A stretch of DNA of 64,000 nucleotides from an uncultured Bacilli bacterium (GCA_934102255.1 CAKOSN010000003.1:32397-96396); one strand, 5' to 3'. Counted from the stretch's first letter, positions 33,000 through 43,217 are shown. Numbers and translations are program-made. The notes: generated from the letters alone by a model not told the origin.

Positions 33000-34323
33000 T
33001 AACTATTGTTTTATACTCTGTACCACGGTCTTCAAAGCACTTATATTGGTCCCAAGAAGCACAGGCTGGTGAAAGTAAAACGACATCACCTGGTAAGGCA
33101 TTATTACTTGCATACATAGTAGCATCATGTAAATTTTTTACTACTTTAACAGCAATATTTAAATCACTTGCCCACTTTTCAATACGCTCTTTGGTCTGAC
33201 CATAACAAACTACTAGTTTTACATTTTTCATATAATCATTTAATGGTTCAAAAGAATGTCCTCTATCTAAACCGCCCATAATTAAAATAGTTGGTTTATT
33301 AAAAGCTTTTAAAGCAATAGTAGTTGAAACCGTATTAGTAGCCTTAGAATCGTTATAATACTCTACATTATTTAAAGTTCTAACATATTCTAGACGATGT
33401 TCTACCCCACCAAACTCTTTTAATACTTTAGTAATAGCAGTATTATCGACATCATAATTTTTAACAGCTCCAATCGCACAACAAGCATTTTCATAATTAT
33501 GCATTCCTTGTAATTTAATATCTTCTAACTTAATTATCTTTTCACCAAAATAAGTTATATAATCACTCTTAATACAAATATCGGTATCACTAGTACTACT
33601 AAAGTAAATCTTATGAGACTTTATATCTTTAGTCAATTCCATTTCATCTTCATTATTCAAATTAAGAATAGCAATATCTTTATCAGTATGATTATTAAAT
33701 ATTCTCTTCTTAGTATTCTTATAGTTTTCATAAGTATCTAAAAAATCAATATGAGTTGGTGTAAGGTTAGTTAAAACACTAACATTAGTCTTAAAATGAT
33801 TCATATTACATAATTGTTGAATAGATATTTCTAAAAGTAAAATAGTATCACTATCTAAATCATTTAAAATACTACAAACAGGAATACCCATATTACCAGC
33901 CATAATTACTTTTTTACCAGCAGCTTTTAACATTTCATTAATTAAATTAGTCGTAGTAGTCTTACCATTAGAACCAGTTACCCCAATTACTTGTAATCCT
34001 TCTGGGAAAAAGTAAGAAGCTGCTTCTACTTCGTTAGTAACAGGAATATTTAGACTACCAGCTTTAACTATTAATGGATTAGTATATTTAATTCCTGGGT
34101 TTTTAATAACAACATCAAAAGTATTATCTAGTAATTCTTCCGGTTTATCCGTTATTACTACTTTAACACCAAGGCTTTCTAACTCCTCTACTTTACTACT
34201 ATCTTGTTCCTTAGCATCACTAACGATAATTTCATTATTATATTTACTTAAGTATTTACTTACTTCGTAACCACTTCTGGCCATTCCTAAAACAAATATT
34301 TTACTATTTTTTAATTTAATCAT
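32989..34323 (-). CDS. murD: UDP-N-acetylmuramoylalanine--D-glutamate ligase
   Basis: 444 residues with the Mur-ligase architecture: an N-terminal Rossmann-like domain (KIFVLGMARSGYEVSKYL), the P-loop VTGSNGKTTTTN near residue 115, the central NLTPTHIDFLDTY segment, and the C-terminal VEYYNDSKATN and SPACASWDQYK. It adds D-Glu to UDP-MurNAc-L-Ala. It overlaps the upstream unknown gene by 8 bases and the downstream metallopeptidase by 11, so it is translated in a coupled run. Confidence 0.96.
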   Translation of the reverse strand: MIKLKNSKIFVLGMARSGYEVSKYLSKYNNEIIVSDAKEQDSSKVEELESLGVKVVITDKPEELLDNTFDVVIKNPGIKYTNPLIVKAGSLNIPVTNEVEAASYFFPEGLQVIGVTGSNGKTTTTNLINEMLKAAGKKVIMAGNMGIPVCSILNDLDSDTILLLEISIQQLCNMNHFKTNVSVLTNLTPTHIDFLDTYENYKNTKKRIFNNHTDKDIAILNLNNEDEMELTKDIKSHKIYFSSTSDTDICIKSDYITYFGEKIIKLEDIKLQGMHNYENACCAIGAVKNYDVDNTAITKVLKEFGGVEHRLEYVRTLNNVEYYNDSKATNTVSTTIALKAFNKPTILIMGGLDRGHSFEPLNDYMKNVKLVVCYGQTKERIEKWASDLNIAVKVVKNLHDATMYASNNALPGDVVLLSPACASWDQYKCFEDRGTEYKTIVNGL

Positions 34324-34687
34324 AATTTTTCTCTCCTTTAGTTTTTGCTCTTTTTAAAATTTGGTTTAAATCTTCAACATAATGTTTATTTAATCGTTTA
34401 AATACTAAACAATCATCAGCACTACTATCTTTATCTAAGGTAAAATAATATTTATTAAATAACTCAATATAATTCTTCTTATTAGCATTCTTACTTATAC
34501 GCAGAGCATAAGTAAAATACATACTATCTGGAAATACTACTTCAAAACGACTTTCAATATACCAAACCACTTTAACTAATTCTTCTATATTATCCTGATA
34601 ATCAGTTAATATTTCCATACCATCATAAATACTTCTAAAAGCCACTCTAGCAATTATCGGTTTTTCTAAAAAGGTTTCCAAATTCAT
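34316..34687 (-). CDS. Hypothetical protein, 123 aa, in the polA-murD operon
   Basis: The ATG at 34687 (MNLETFLEKP) is preferred. An earlier in-frame ATG at 34777 would bury 131 bases in the GNAT gene, and its first 30 residues read as a shadow of that frame. Even so, 41 bases overlap remain and the ribosome site is weak, so the start is uncertain. The protein is small and alpha/beta, with FDSMYFTYALRI-like strands; no family recognised. It ends 8 bases inside murD. Confidence 0.6.
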   Translation of the reverse strand: MNLETFLEKPIIARVAFRSIYDGMEILTDYQDNIEELVKVVWYIESRFEVVFPDSMYFTYALRISKNANKKNYIELFNKYYFTLDKDSSADDCLVFKRLNKHYVEDLNQILKRAKTKGEKNYD

Positions 34688-35234
34688 CACTTTTAAATAT
34701 TTCCAATTTATAATAAGCGTTATCATCCTCACCTTGATAAAATATAACTTCATCTTTTCCATAATTCTTTTTGCCATAATTAGGATTTCTTTTTCTATAT
34801 GTTAAGTAGCCTTCAGCAAGCTCACTTTCAACTTCATCAAAATCGTTAGCAAAACCACACTTAGAAAATAGTTTTTGAGAAGCTAAATTATCTGGAGCAA
34901 TATGAGCAACAAAATATTCGGTATTATTTAAAGATTCGCCAAAAGAATCTATAATCATTTTTAATAACTTTGTACCATTGCCATTCTTTCTATAGCTGCT
35001 ATTTAAGCCAATTTTTATATCAAGTCCCATAGGAGTTAACAAAAATTCTATCGCTCCTATAGTATATCTTGTATCTCTTTCTACTATTCTAAATATCTTA
35101 ATATTTTTATTACCATAACTAAGTCCAAAATCGAATACTTTATAAAGTTCACTATCAAGTAAATAATTATTAAAGTTTTTCATTTCTATAAAGTCAACTT
35201 TATTAATGGCTCTTTTATTTTCTTCTGTTTCCAT
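34647..35234 (-). CDS. GNAT-family N-acetyltransferase-like protein
   Basis: 195 residues. A GNAT core runs from about residue 50 to 135: IGAIEFLLTPMGLDIKIGL (central strands), SSYRKNGNGTKLLKMI (acetyl-CoA loop, RxxGxG) and APDNLASQKLFSKCGFAND (motif B, NxxSxxLFxKxGF). The acceptor is unknown. The C-terminal 50 residues are an extension with beta strands. It lies 3 bases downstream of mutM. Confidence 0.82.
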   Translation of the reverse strand: METEENKRAINKVDFIEMKNFNNYLLDSELYKVFDFGLSYGNKNIKIFRIVERDTRYTIGAIEFLLTPMGLDIKIGLNSSYRKNGNGTKLLKMIIDSFGESLNNTEYFVAHIAPDNLASQKLFSKCGFANDFDEVESELAEGYLTYRKRNPNYGKKNYGKDEVIFYQGEDDNAYYKLEIFKSDEFGNLFRKTDNC

Positions 35235-35237
35235 AAA

Positions 35238-36056
35238 TTATTTTTGGCACTTAGGACAATAATAAGTGCTTCTCCCTCCCACTTTAATACGTATTATTTT
35301 TTCACCACAACTAGGACATGGTAGATTTTCTCGTTTATGAACACACAAGTAATCTTGATAGTGTCCGGTTACTCCTAAACTAGAAGTATAACTTCTAATC
35401 GTTGTGCCACCCATTTCCATGGCTTTTTTAATAATACGTGCACTACTATCAGCTATTTTTAAAGCTTCATCTATAGTAATGCTATTTGCGGGTCGGATTG
35501 GATTTATTCCGCTAGCAAACAATACTTCATCAGCATAAATATTTCCTAGTCCACTAATAATTGTTTGGTCAAGCAAAGCTGTTTTAATCGGTTCTTTCTT
35601 TAGTTTAAACTTAGAAACTAAGTATTCACCGGTAAGTTCACTACTACCTGGTTCTTTGCCTTGTTTTCTTATCTCTTCGGTATCATTTAAAGCATCCTTT
35701 GGAATAATCTTCATTCTACCAAATTTTCTCGTATCATGATATCTAAGGTCCGTATTATCAGCAAAATGTATAATAACATGTTCATGCTTAGCTTTTTCTT
35801 CACGTGTATTTTTAATAAAATACTTACCTTCCATGCGTAAATGGCTTAACATATAATAATTATCAAGTTCAAATATTAACCATTTACCTACTCTTTTTAT
35901 ATCTACAAATTCATTATTAATAAGACAATTTTTAAATTCTTCTATATCATTTTCAATCATCTTATTATAATAAATATCTACTCCTATTATTCTTTTATGT
36001 AAAATGCTTTTCTTTAAGACATTTCTTACTGTTTCTACTTCCGCTATTTCTGGCAT
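35238..36056 (-). CDS. mutM: Formamidopyrimidine-DNA glycosylase
   Basis: 272 residues. N-terminal MPEIAEVETVR has the catalytic Pro2 and Glu3. The H2TH region includes ISGLGNIYADEVLFASGINP, and the C-terminal zinc finger is CPSC...YYCPKC. It removes 8-oxoguanine and FapyG and nicks the abasic site. It follows polA, the conserved Bacilli order, giving a base-excision repair pair in one transcript. Confidence 0.96.
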   Translation of the reverse strand: MPEIAEVETVRNVLKKSILHKRIIGVDIYYNKMIENDIEEFKNCLINNEFVDIKRVGKWLIFELDNYYMLSHLRMEGKYFIKNTREEKAKHEHVIIHFADNTDLRYHDTRKFGRMKIIPKDALNDTEEIRKQGKEPGSSELTGEYLVSKFKLKKEPIKTALLDQTIISGLGNIYADEVLFASGINPIRPANSITIDEALKIADSSARIIKKAMEMGGTTIRSYTSSLGVTGHYQDYLCVHKRENLPCPSCGEKIIRIKVGGRSTYYCPKCQK

Positions 36057-36182
36057 ACTACTTCTTCTTTCTTAGGGTTTATTGTATTATTTTCTTTTAA
36101 TATTGTAAATATTTTTAGTATTATTTTTTTATAATACTTACTTTAATTTTATTATTACTTTTAAATTTAAATTCTAATTTTA

Positions 36183-38741
36183 CTACTTAGTATCATACCA
36201 ATTAGTACCTAAATCACTACTTACTTTAATTGGTACATCAAGCTTAATAGCATTTTCCATTTTATCTTTAACTATTGCTATTACTTGGTCTTTCTCTTCT
36301 TTTTTAACATCAAATATTAATTCATCATGAACTTGTAAAAGCATTTTACTTTGGATATTATTTTCTTTAAAAGTCTTATAAATTTCTACCATGGCTTTTT
36401 TCATAATATCAGCACATGTTCCTTGAATTGGGGTATTAAGAGCAATACGCTCTCCTTGTTGTCTTATCATATAATTCTTATTATTTAGTTCATCAATAGT
36501 ACGTTTACGATTGAAAAGCGTTCTAACTTCTCCGCGTTCGTAAGCTTCTTTTACTATTTCATCCATATATCTTTTAACACCTGGATATAACTCATAATAC
36601 TTTTCAATAAACTTTTTAGCTTCCTTAGCCGGTATTTCTAAGTTTTCTCCTAAACCAAAACCACTAATTCCATAAACAATACCGAAAATAACAGCTTTAG
36701 CCGTTTTACGCATTAATGGTGTTACTTCACTTTGGGGTATACCATGAATATCAGCAGCTACTTTAGTATGAATATCTTCATCATTTAAATAGGCATTAAT
36801 TAATTCTTGAGACTTACTAATATGTGCTAGAAGTCTTAATTCAATTTGGGAATAATCACAGCTTAACAAATAATCATATTCTGGATAGAAAGCCTTCTTT
36901 ATCTTCCTTCCTTCACTATCTTTAGCAGGAATATTTTGCATATTAGGTTCTACTGATGAAAGTCTACCAGTTCTGGTTAAATTCTGTTTATAAATAGTAT
37001 GAATCTTACCGTCTTCTTTAATATAAGGAATAAGTCCTTCTAAATAAGTTGTATAAAGTTTATTTAAATTTCTAAATTCTAAAATATCACTAATTACCGG
37101 ACTATAATTAACTAACTTCTTTAAAGTATCAACATCGGTCTTATAACCACCAGACTTATTTTTCTTAGCATATGGTAAATTTAATTTTTCAAAAAGAATT
37201 ACTCCTAGTTGTTTAGGAGAAGCAATATTAAAGGTTTCACCACATTCAAAATAGATTCTTTCTTCAATATCTTTTATTTTCTTTTCTACTTCTAAAGACA
37301 TACTCTTTAAAACATCTTTATCACATTTAATACCATTAAGTTCCATATTAGCTAAAACTTTAATTAAAGGCATTTCAATATTAGTAAATAGACTTTCCAT
37401 ATCTTCTAACTTAATTCTTTTTAAATAATCATCTCTAGTATCATAAATAAAACGAGCTTTAGTAACTATATCTTTAGAATTAAAACCATTCTTTAAAGAA
37501 GCATCATAAAATTCTATCTTATAATCTTTAGGTATCATTAAGTACGCAATATCTTCCTTAGTATTTTCTTCTAATAAGTAAGATGCAATCATCGTATCAA
37601 AGATAGTATTACTTAAAATATCTTCATTTTTTAAAAGACAAATATTCTTTTTTAAGTCATAAGTATACTTTATTTTATCTTTTAAGTAATCAAGAGTATC
37701 ATTAATTAATAATTTAGGTACATAATAATTATTCTTTTTCGTTACTACACTCATTCCAATAATATTAGCATCATGATAATTTTCTTTATCACACTCTATA
37801 TAGTAAGCATAAGTATCAGCATCTTCTATTTCTTTAGCATCTAAAATAGTTGTAAAATTTATTTCTTTTTGGCTACTTTTCGTACTTGTATTTTTTAATA
37901 ATGAAAAGAATTCTAATTCACTAAATATATTTGCTAGTTCTTCTAACTTTGGCCCATTATATTTTATATTATCAAAATTAATATCAATAGGAACTTTTTT
38001 ATAAATAGTTGCTATTTCTTTAGAAGTATAAGCAGACTCTTTATCATTTATTAACTTAGTTTTAACAGCGCCTTTTATATCATCAATATGATTATAAATA
38101 TCATCTAAATCTTCATAAGTCTTTAAAAGATTAATCGCAGTCTTATCGCCTATTCCTTTTACCCCTGGAATATTATCTGATGAGTCTCCTGCTAAGGCTT
38201 TATAATCTATCATATGAATAGGAGTAAATCCCCAGTCTTCTTTAAAGTTCTTTGGATTATATCTTATATAATCTTTTGTTTTTAATAGTTTTACTTCGAC
38301 TTCATCCGTAATTAATTGTAACAAATCTTTATCACTAGAGATAACTGTTGCATCATACTCTTTATTGTTGTTGCAGGCCTCCGCAAACGTGCCAATAATA
38401 TCATCAGCTTCAAATGGTTCTAACTCATAATACTTAATTCCCATTGCATCTAAGATTTTTCTTGCAACCGGCATTTGCAATTTTAATTCTTCAGGAGTTT
38501 CGCTTCTTCCTGCTTTATAAGTTTCATATTTTTCTTTGCGAAAATTTTTACCTATATCAAAAGCCACCATGATATACTTTGGTTTTTCTTCATCAATTAT
38601 TTTTTGCATCATATTAACAAAGCCATATAATGCATTGGTAGGAAATCCTTTAGAGTTTTTCATCATATTACCACTATAGGCGGTAGCATAATATGCTCTA
38701 AACATTAAATTATTACCATCAACTAAACATACTTTTTCCAT
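36183..38741 (-). CDS. polA: DNA polymerase I
   Basis: 852 residues. The 5'-nuclease domain (about 1-290) has LVDGNNLMFRAYYA and the H3TH segment GDSSDNIPGVKGIGDKTA. The middle 3'-5' exonuclease-like domain (about 295-460) lacks the DxE motif (YIECDKEN replaces FDTET), so proofreading is likely lost as in Bacillus. The polymerase domain has DYSQIELR (motif A), RKTAKAVIFGIVYG (motif B) and LQVHDELIFDV (motif C). It fills gaps and removes RNA primers. First gene of the minus-strand repair/wall operon. Confidence 0.97.
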   Translation of the reverse strand: MEKVCLVDGNNLMFRAYYATAYSGNMMKNSKGFPTNALYGFVNMMQKIIDEEKPKYIMVAFDIGKNFRKEKYETYKAGRSETPEELKLQMPVARKILDAMGIKYYELEPFEADDIIGTFAEACNNNKEYDATVISSDKDLLQLITDEVEVKLLKTKDYIRYNPKNFKEDWGFTPIHMIDYKALAGDSSDNIPGVKGIGDKTAINLLKTYEDLDDIYNHIDDIKGAVKTKLINDKESAYTSKEIATIYKKVPIDINFDNIKYNGPKLEELANIFSELEFFSLLKNTSTKSSQKEINFTTILDAKEIEDADTYAYYIECDKENYHDANIIGMSVVTKKNNYYVPKLLINDTLDYLKDKIKYTYDLKKNICLLKNEDILSNTIFDTMIASYLLEENTKEDIAYLMIPKDYKIEFYDASLKNGFNSKDIVTKARFIYDTRDDYLKRIKLEDMESLFTNIEMPLIKVLANMELNGIKCDKDVLKSMSLEVEKKIKDIEERIYFECGETFNIASPKQLGVILFEKLNLPYAKKNKSGGYKTDVDTLKKLVNYSPVISDILEFRNLNKLYTTYLEGLIPYIKEDGKIHTIYKQNLTRTGRLSSVEPNMQNIPAKDSEGRKIKKAFYPEYDYLLSCDYSQIELRLLAHISKSQELINAYLNDEDIHTKVAADIHGIPQSEVTPLMRKTAKAVIFGIVYGISGFGLGENLEIPAKEAKKFIEKYYELYPGVKRYMDEIVKEAYERGEVRTLFNRKRTIDELNNKNYMIRQQGERIALNTPIQGTCADIMKKAMVEIYKTFKENNIQSKMLLQVHDELIFDVKKEEKDQVIAIVKDKMENAIKLDVPIKVSSDLGTNWYDTK

Positions 38742-38831
38742 TTTAAATTTACCTTTCCTCTACTTAACTAGTATAACACGCCCTTAAGCTTAATACACTT
38801 AAAAACTGGCCTTTTTCATTAATTTTTTATA

Positions 38832-38881
38832 CTTAAAAAGAACTAGCTTTTAAAGTTTAAATAAAACTCTTCCTAGTTCTT
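38832..38881 (-). terminator. Terminator after the cohesin-like gene
   Basis: On the minus strand AAGAACTAG (38881-38873) pairs with CTAGTTCTT (38846-38838), with a small AGTTT/AAACT hairpin in the loop, then T's. Confidence 0.65.
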
Positions 38882-38895
38882 AAAATTCATCATTT

Positions 38896-39489
38896 TTAAA
38901 TATCGTAAAATATTTCTCGTTTTTTTAATATTTTAATAACAATAATAGCTCCTACCAAAAAGACTATTAAAAGAATAATAGGAACAAACTTACCAGTTTC
39001 TGGATTCTTTATTGGTTCTTTAGTATCTTCTTCTTTTTTTGTATCATCTTGGATTTTACTTATACTAATACTAGGTTCTTCGGTATCATTTACTGTTTGA
39101 AAATTATTATCGGTATATTTTACATTTTTTAAAGATATTTTAATATCCTCATTATCATCACTATTTTTAAGAATAGTAAGATTACAAACGCCAAGATTAC
39201 CAGTAAGAGGACTAGAATTATAAACACCAATTTTATTACCAGTTAAACCGCCTTGCCAAATAGATGCACATTCACTTGCCTTAATAGTTGCACCTTCTAA
39301 AACTATATCAGCAGAAAAGCCATAAATATTCTCACTCGTATTAATCCCAACATCACAAGTCATTTCCTCATTTACCTTATAATGGTCACTCGCGCAAGTA
39401 ACACTCGTTTTATAATTTTCCATTGCCGATACTTTAATAGCTAAAATACTAAGTAAAAAAGTAAATATTAAAAGACTCTTTTTCCTCAT
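38896..39489 (-). CDS. Surface-anchored cohesin-like protein
   Basis: 197 residues. A signal peptide ends near residue 22 (VSAMEN). A beta-sandwich of about 115 residues follows, with the cohesin pattern: DHYKVNEEMTCDVGINTSENIYGFS (early strands), a middle hydrophobic strand pair, then CNLTILKN...IKISLKNVKYTD (final strands). A short Lys/Glu/Pro-rich linker leads to NPETG, a transmembrane helix (about 165-186) and a basic tail KILKKRE, which could be a sortase signal or a simple membrane anchor. It overlaps the stop of the dockerin protease gene by 4 bases (ATGA). The adjacent dockerin makes a cohesin call much more likely. Confidence 0.7.
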   Translation of the reverse strand: MRKKSLLIFTFLLSILAIKVSAMENYKTSVTCASDHYKVNEEMTCDVGINTSENIYGFSADIVLEGATIKASECASIWQGGLTGNKIGVYNSSPLTGNLGVCNLTILKNSDDNEDIKISLKNVKYTDNNFQTVNDTEEPSISISKIQDDTKKEEDTKEPIKNPETGKFVPIILLIVFLVGAIIVIKILKKREIFYDI

Positions 39490-42400
39490 TTTTTCATCAC
39501 CTCACTATATAATAAAGCAACATCGGATATATCATAAACTTTATCTCCGTTAGTATCACCTGCTAAAGTAACTAAATCATCAGTAGTTACATTCATAATA
39601 TTAGTATATAACTTAGCAACATCCGATATATCAATTACTCCGTCACCATTAACATCACCAATAAAACAAGCTGTATATTTTTCTAACAAATTATCGCCTT
39701 CATAAATTTCAACTTGATAACCAGTACCAATATAGGCATCTATGCTAATTTCTTCTTGTTTTTGATTATAAACTTTTATTGTTTTATCAGTAAAATTCTT
39801 AAGGAGATTAACTGGTGTTAATGCCTGACTAAAGATAATTTTCTTATTTTCGCTATCAATAGTAACCACTTCTTCAATATCTTCTTTTGACCTTTCATAA
39901 ATAGCATACAAAGTAATGGTCTCTTCTGGTATACTAATTAAATTAATAACTTCCTGGTTATCGCTATAACTATCCCCGCTACCATCAGCCTTAGTATTCC
40001 ACTTTAAAAACTTATAGCCTTCCTTTTTAAACTGATTAGGACTTAATTTCGTTTTAGTATTTAAAGTTAGAGTCTCTATATCCATTGTTCCCGTACCACC
40101 GTTAGCATCATATTTTATATAATATTTATCACTAATAGCTTCTACTTTTATTGTAACTTTTTCTGTATAAATATCATCATAATTTATAAATTCTAAGGTA
40201 GCTTCTCCTACTTTTAATCCACTTATAATATTAGTACTATCATCATAAGTTATATAATTATTATCATTATTTAAAATAGTTACTTTACTATTATTAATTC
40301 TTTCTTTTGGTTCTAAATAATCTTTTAAATCTACTCTTTTGCCTTCTTTTATAGTAATTTCTTTAACTAAATTAGTAAGGGGATAAGTTGCATTACTTAA
40401 AATAGGAATATGATTACTATAAATAGTATAATATGTATTAAATAACGGTAAGTTAGTATAAGTCGCTTCTTTACCATAATCTTCTATATTTAAAGGATTA
40501 TTATTTTTATTTATATTAAGTCCTGTATTAGAGTTAGTAAAACTTCCACTAGTATCAAAATTATTAGTTAAAACAACTAAAACATTACTTGTAATACTAC
40601 TACATAAAATGCCACAGCTATTACCAGTTCCTTTAATTTTGCCATTATTAATGGAAGCACTTATCGCTAAAGGTGTTTCTTGTGTTAATAAATTACCAAT
40701 CAAACCACCAGCATTACTTCCTGTTACGCTTCCTAAGTTTTCTAAGGCTTCTAAACTTAAATTATTATTATTCTTAGAATTAATTACTTCGCCTAAAATA
40801 CCACCAGCATCAGTAGATGCATTAATACTTGCAGCATTAAAAAGAGAATTTATCTCGACATTACCATAATCACTGCTATAACTTAAAACACCAAAGATAC
40901 CACCAGCAGTTTTCGAAGTACTAGTAACTGTCCCAGAGTTAACAGCAATCGAACTTATTGTAACATTCTTATCCTTATTACCTAAATCAATCGTCCCAGC
41001 AACCACGCCAACGTTTTTCTTCCCCGTTATATTTACGTTATCAAACTTAATATTATTTATTAATCCATAATCAAGAACCACTTGGTCTTTACTAACTATT
41101 CCCGTATAATAAGAAATATCACTAAATAAGCCAACATCATCTAAAGTACTATTAATATAAAGTCCTTTAATAGTATGGTCTAAACCATTAAAATTACCGG
41201 TAAAATTACTAATTGGTTCAAAACCTTTCCCACTATTATAAAATTTACCATTTTTATCTTGGGTATCATAAGTTAAATCTAAATCTCTCTCTAAAACAAA
41301 ACTACTACTAGGTCTTAGTCTTACCATATCTAACTGAGTATTATTAGTAATCTTATAGGGATTAGCACTTGTACCTTCACCACCTATATATAAAACATTA
41401 TCTTTTATATTTACCTTAGAGCTACTAAGAACAGTATTATCATCTAAAACTTCTAAAATATAATTACCTGGTGTAACTGCACTATCAATATGAATCATTG
41501 AATATAAATTATTAGCAAAGATAGCATTTTCTTCACTAGTAATATTAGTTGTAACTACCTTACCATTAGTATCTTTTAATCTGTAAGACACATTAGCACT
41601 ATTATCTACATTACGTAGTCTAGAAGTTATACGGACAGCATAATTATTTTCATTAGTAAAATACGCCTCATATGTTGCATCAAGAGTTGTAGCAATCTCA
41701 GTTTTATCAATATTATTAGTATAAACGTGAACAGCCTTAGTATATGTTTGTTCACCTAAAAATTTATCTTTACTTAACTTTATTGTAAAATTATTTTGAA
41801 TTTTTATATCTTTATCACTTAAATCTAGTTCATAAAAGCCAGGATAAGTAGATTTTATTTGACCTAAAGAAGTTGTATTAGAATCAGTTATTAAATTAAC
41901 ATTATAAGTAGTATTAGCATCCGGCAGTTCTATTTTAAGTTTAGTTATTTGTTCTAAAGTATTAGTTGGTTTAGTTATTTCTGTTCCGGTAGTATCAGTA
42001 TAAAAGTTATCCCAATCTCTTTTCGATAAAGAGTTAATTGTATATATATTAATTTTGGAATCATAAGTAAAATAGACGTAATTATGGCTACTACCCCAAG
42101 AATTTTTTACTATCCAAACCCCTTTACCACTTACTAAATTAGTACTTGAACAATTGGTTATATCTTCGCTATAATGTTTTTTATCATCACTAGTACAAAC
42201 TTTATATTCTAAATCATCATCCCAACCAATTATATGCATAGCATGACTGCCACCGGAACAATAACCATTATTATAAACAATCTCACTTTGTCCCATAAAA
42301 AATGAACAATCAGAATCAGGGCCAATTCCGCTTAAGTAAGCCCCACCTTTTACAATAGCGCTTTTAACTGATGTAATATAACTATTTATATCATTTTGAC

Positions 42401-43187
42401 TAGCACTAGCAAAATCCAGCCTTGGATAATGGTAAGTAGAATCAACTTGATAATCAGATGTTTTAAAATTATAAACATCACTAGCAAGAATCGGAGTAAG
42501 ATTTTCAATCTCGGTTTTATGTTCATCCGTCCAGGATTGAGAAGCCATTCCTAAACTATCTAAAACTATTTCCTCTGGATTACTAAACCAAGCCCCAGCA
42601 TTTAACTTTCTTTCATTACGGGTCCCTTTTCGTTTATATAATTGTTCTGCATTTAAAAGACCATTTGAGGCGGTAGCATAATCTAGTTGATGTTCATCAA
42701 AGTCATATAAATCACCCGTGCTTATTAAAAACATACTCTCTAAATAAGAATTAATAGCATAAGCCCAACATAAACCTTCCGAACCTTGATTCTTTACTGA
42801 TGTTACATAGTTATTACCATTAACATCTCTTAAATCATAACTACTCGGATAATTTTCTAAAGAAGTTTCTTTAGGAGCAACATAATCAACAACCGTTGCA
42901 CTAGGTATTACTTCATAATCATCCTTACTATCACTATCTAAATAACTTATAAAATCATCATTTAAATAAGGCTCATTAGTCTTTTTATTTTTCTCTGTTA
43001 ATAAAATATCCCCTGTTTCTTCATAATAATTTTTAATATACTCTTTAACATTACTTGAAAGATAAGAATAAGATTTTGTTTCTAAAAGATAATTAATATC
43101 ATTTAATTTCTGTTCTCTTTTAATAATTCCAAAGCCAAACCCTATAAATACTAAACAAATTAAAAAAGAACCTATATTTTTTTTCAT
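39486..43187 (-). CDS. Papain-like (C1A) protease with repeat region and C-terminal dockerin
   Basis: 1233 residues. An N-terminal transmembrane or signal segment (about 5-24) is followed by a papain-like peptidase with KNQGSEGLCWAYAIN (Cys near 140), SHAMHIIGWDDD (His) and VKNSWGSS (Asn). Next come beta-sandwich and GLUG-like repeats (for example GGIFGVLSYS, GGILGEVINS, GGLIGNLL), an InlB-type B-repeat (YIKYDANGGTGTMD, then YKFLKWNTKADGSG), and a dockerin with two calcium loops, DVNGDGVIDISDVAKLY and DTNGDKVYDISDVALLY. It is a secreted protease, likely docked on the cell surface by the cohesin-like protein encoded 4 bases downstream. Confidence 0.9.
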   Translation of the reverse strand: MKKNIGSFLICLVFIGFGFGIIKREQKLNDINYLLETKSYSYLSSNVKEYIKNYYEETGDILLTEKNKKTNEPYLNDDFISYLDSDSKDDYEVIPSATVVDYVAPKETSLENYPSSYDLRDVNGNNYVTSVKNQGSEGLCWAYAINSYLESMFLISTGDLYDFDEHQLDYATASNGLLNAEQLYKRKGTRNERKLNAGAWFSNPEEIVLDSLGMASQSWTDEHKTEIENLTPILASDVYNFKTSDYQVDSTYHYPRLDFASASQNDINSYITSVKSAIVKGGAYLSGIGPDSDCSFFMGQSEIVYNNGYCSGGSHAMHIIGWDDDLEYKVCTSDDKKHYSEDITNCSSTNLVSGKGVWIVKNSWGSSHNYVYFTYDSKINIYTINSLSKRDWDNFYTDTTGTEITKPTNTLEQITKLKIELPDANTTYNVNLITDSNTTSLGQIKSTYPGFYELDLSDKDIKIQNNFTIKLSKDKFLGEQTYTKAVHVYTNNIDKTEIATTLDATYEAYFTNENNYAVRITSRLRNVDNSANVSYRLKDTNGKVVTTNITSEENAIFANNLYSMIHIDSAVTPGNYILEVLDDNTVLSSSKVNIKDNVLYIGGEGTSANPYKITNNTQLDMVRLRPSSSFVLERDLDLTYDTQDKNGKFYNSGKGFEPISNFTGNFNGLDHTIKGLYINSTLDDVGLFSDISYYTGIVSKDQVVLDYGLINNIKFDNVNITGKKNVGVVAGTIDLGNKDKNVTISSIAVNSGTVTSTSKTAGGIFGVLSYSSDYGNVEINSLFNAASINASTDAGGILGEVINSKNNNNLSLEALENLGSVTGSNAGGLIGNLLTQETPLAISASINNGKIKGTGNSCGILCSSITSNVLVVLTNNFDTSGSFTNSNTGLNINKNNNPLNIEDYGKEATYTNLPLFNTYYTIYSNHIPILSNATYPLTNLVKEITIKEGKRVDLKDYLEPKERINNSKVTILNNDNNYITYDDSTNIISGLKVGEATLEFINYDDIYTEKVTIKVEAISDKYYIKYDANGGTGTMDIETLTLNTKTKLSPNQFKKEGYKFLKWNTKADGSGDSYSDNQEVINLISIPEETITLYAIYERSKEDIEEVVTIDSENKKIIFSQALTPVNLLKNFTDKTIKVYNQKQEEISIDAYIGTGYQVEIYEGDNLLEKYTACFIGDVNGDGVIDISDVAKLYTNIMNVTTDDLVTLAGDTNGDKVYDISDVALLYSEVMKK

Positions 43188-43202
43188 ATCACACTACACC
43201 TA

Positions 43203-43217
43203 CTATACCCAGTATAG
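43203..43217. promoter_or_regulatory. Inverted repeat at the protease promoter
   Basis: CTATAC (43203-43208) and GTATAG (43212-43217) flank CCA, 16 bases upstream of the protease ATG. On the minus strand TATACT and TATAGT in the repeat resemble -10 elements, so a regulator bound here would occlude the start of transcription. Confidence 0.35.

Noticed and set aside
40609..40869. Plus-strand ORF in the protease gene
   Set aside because: Antisense of GLUG-like repeats with no start signals.
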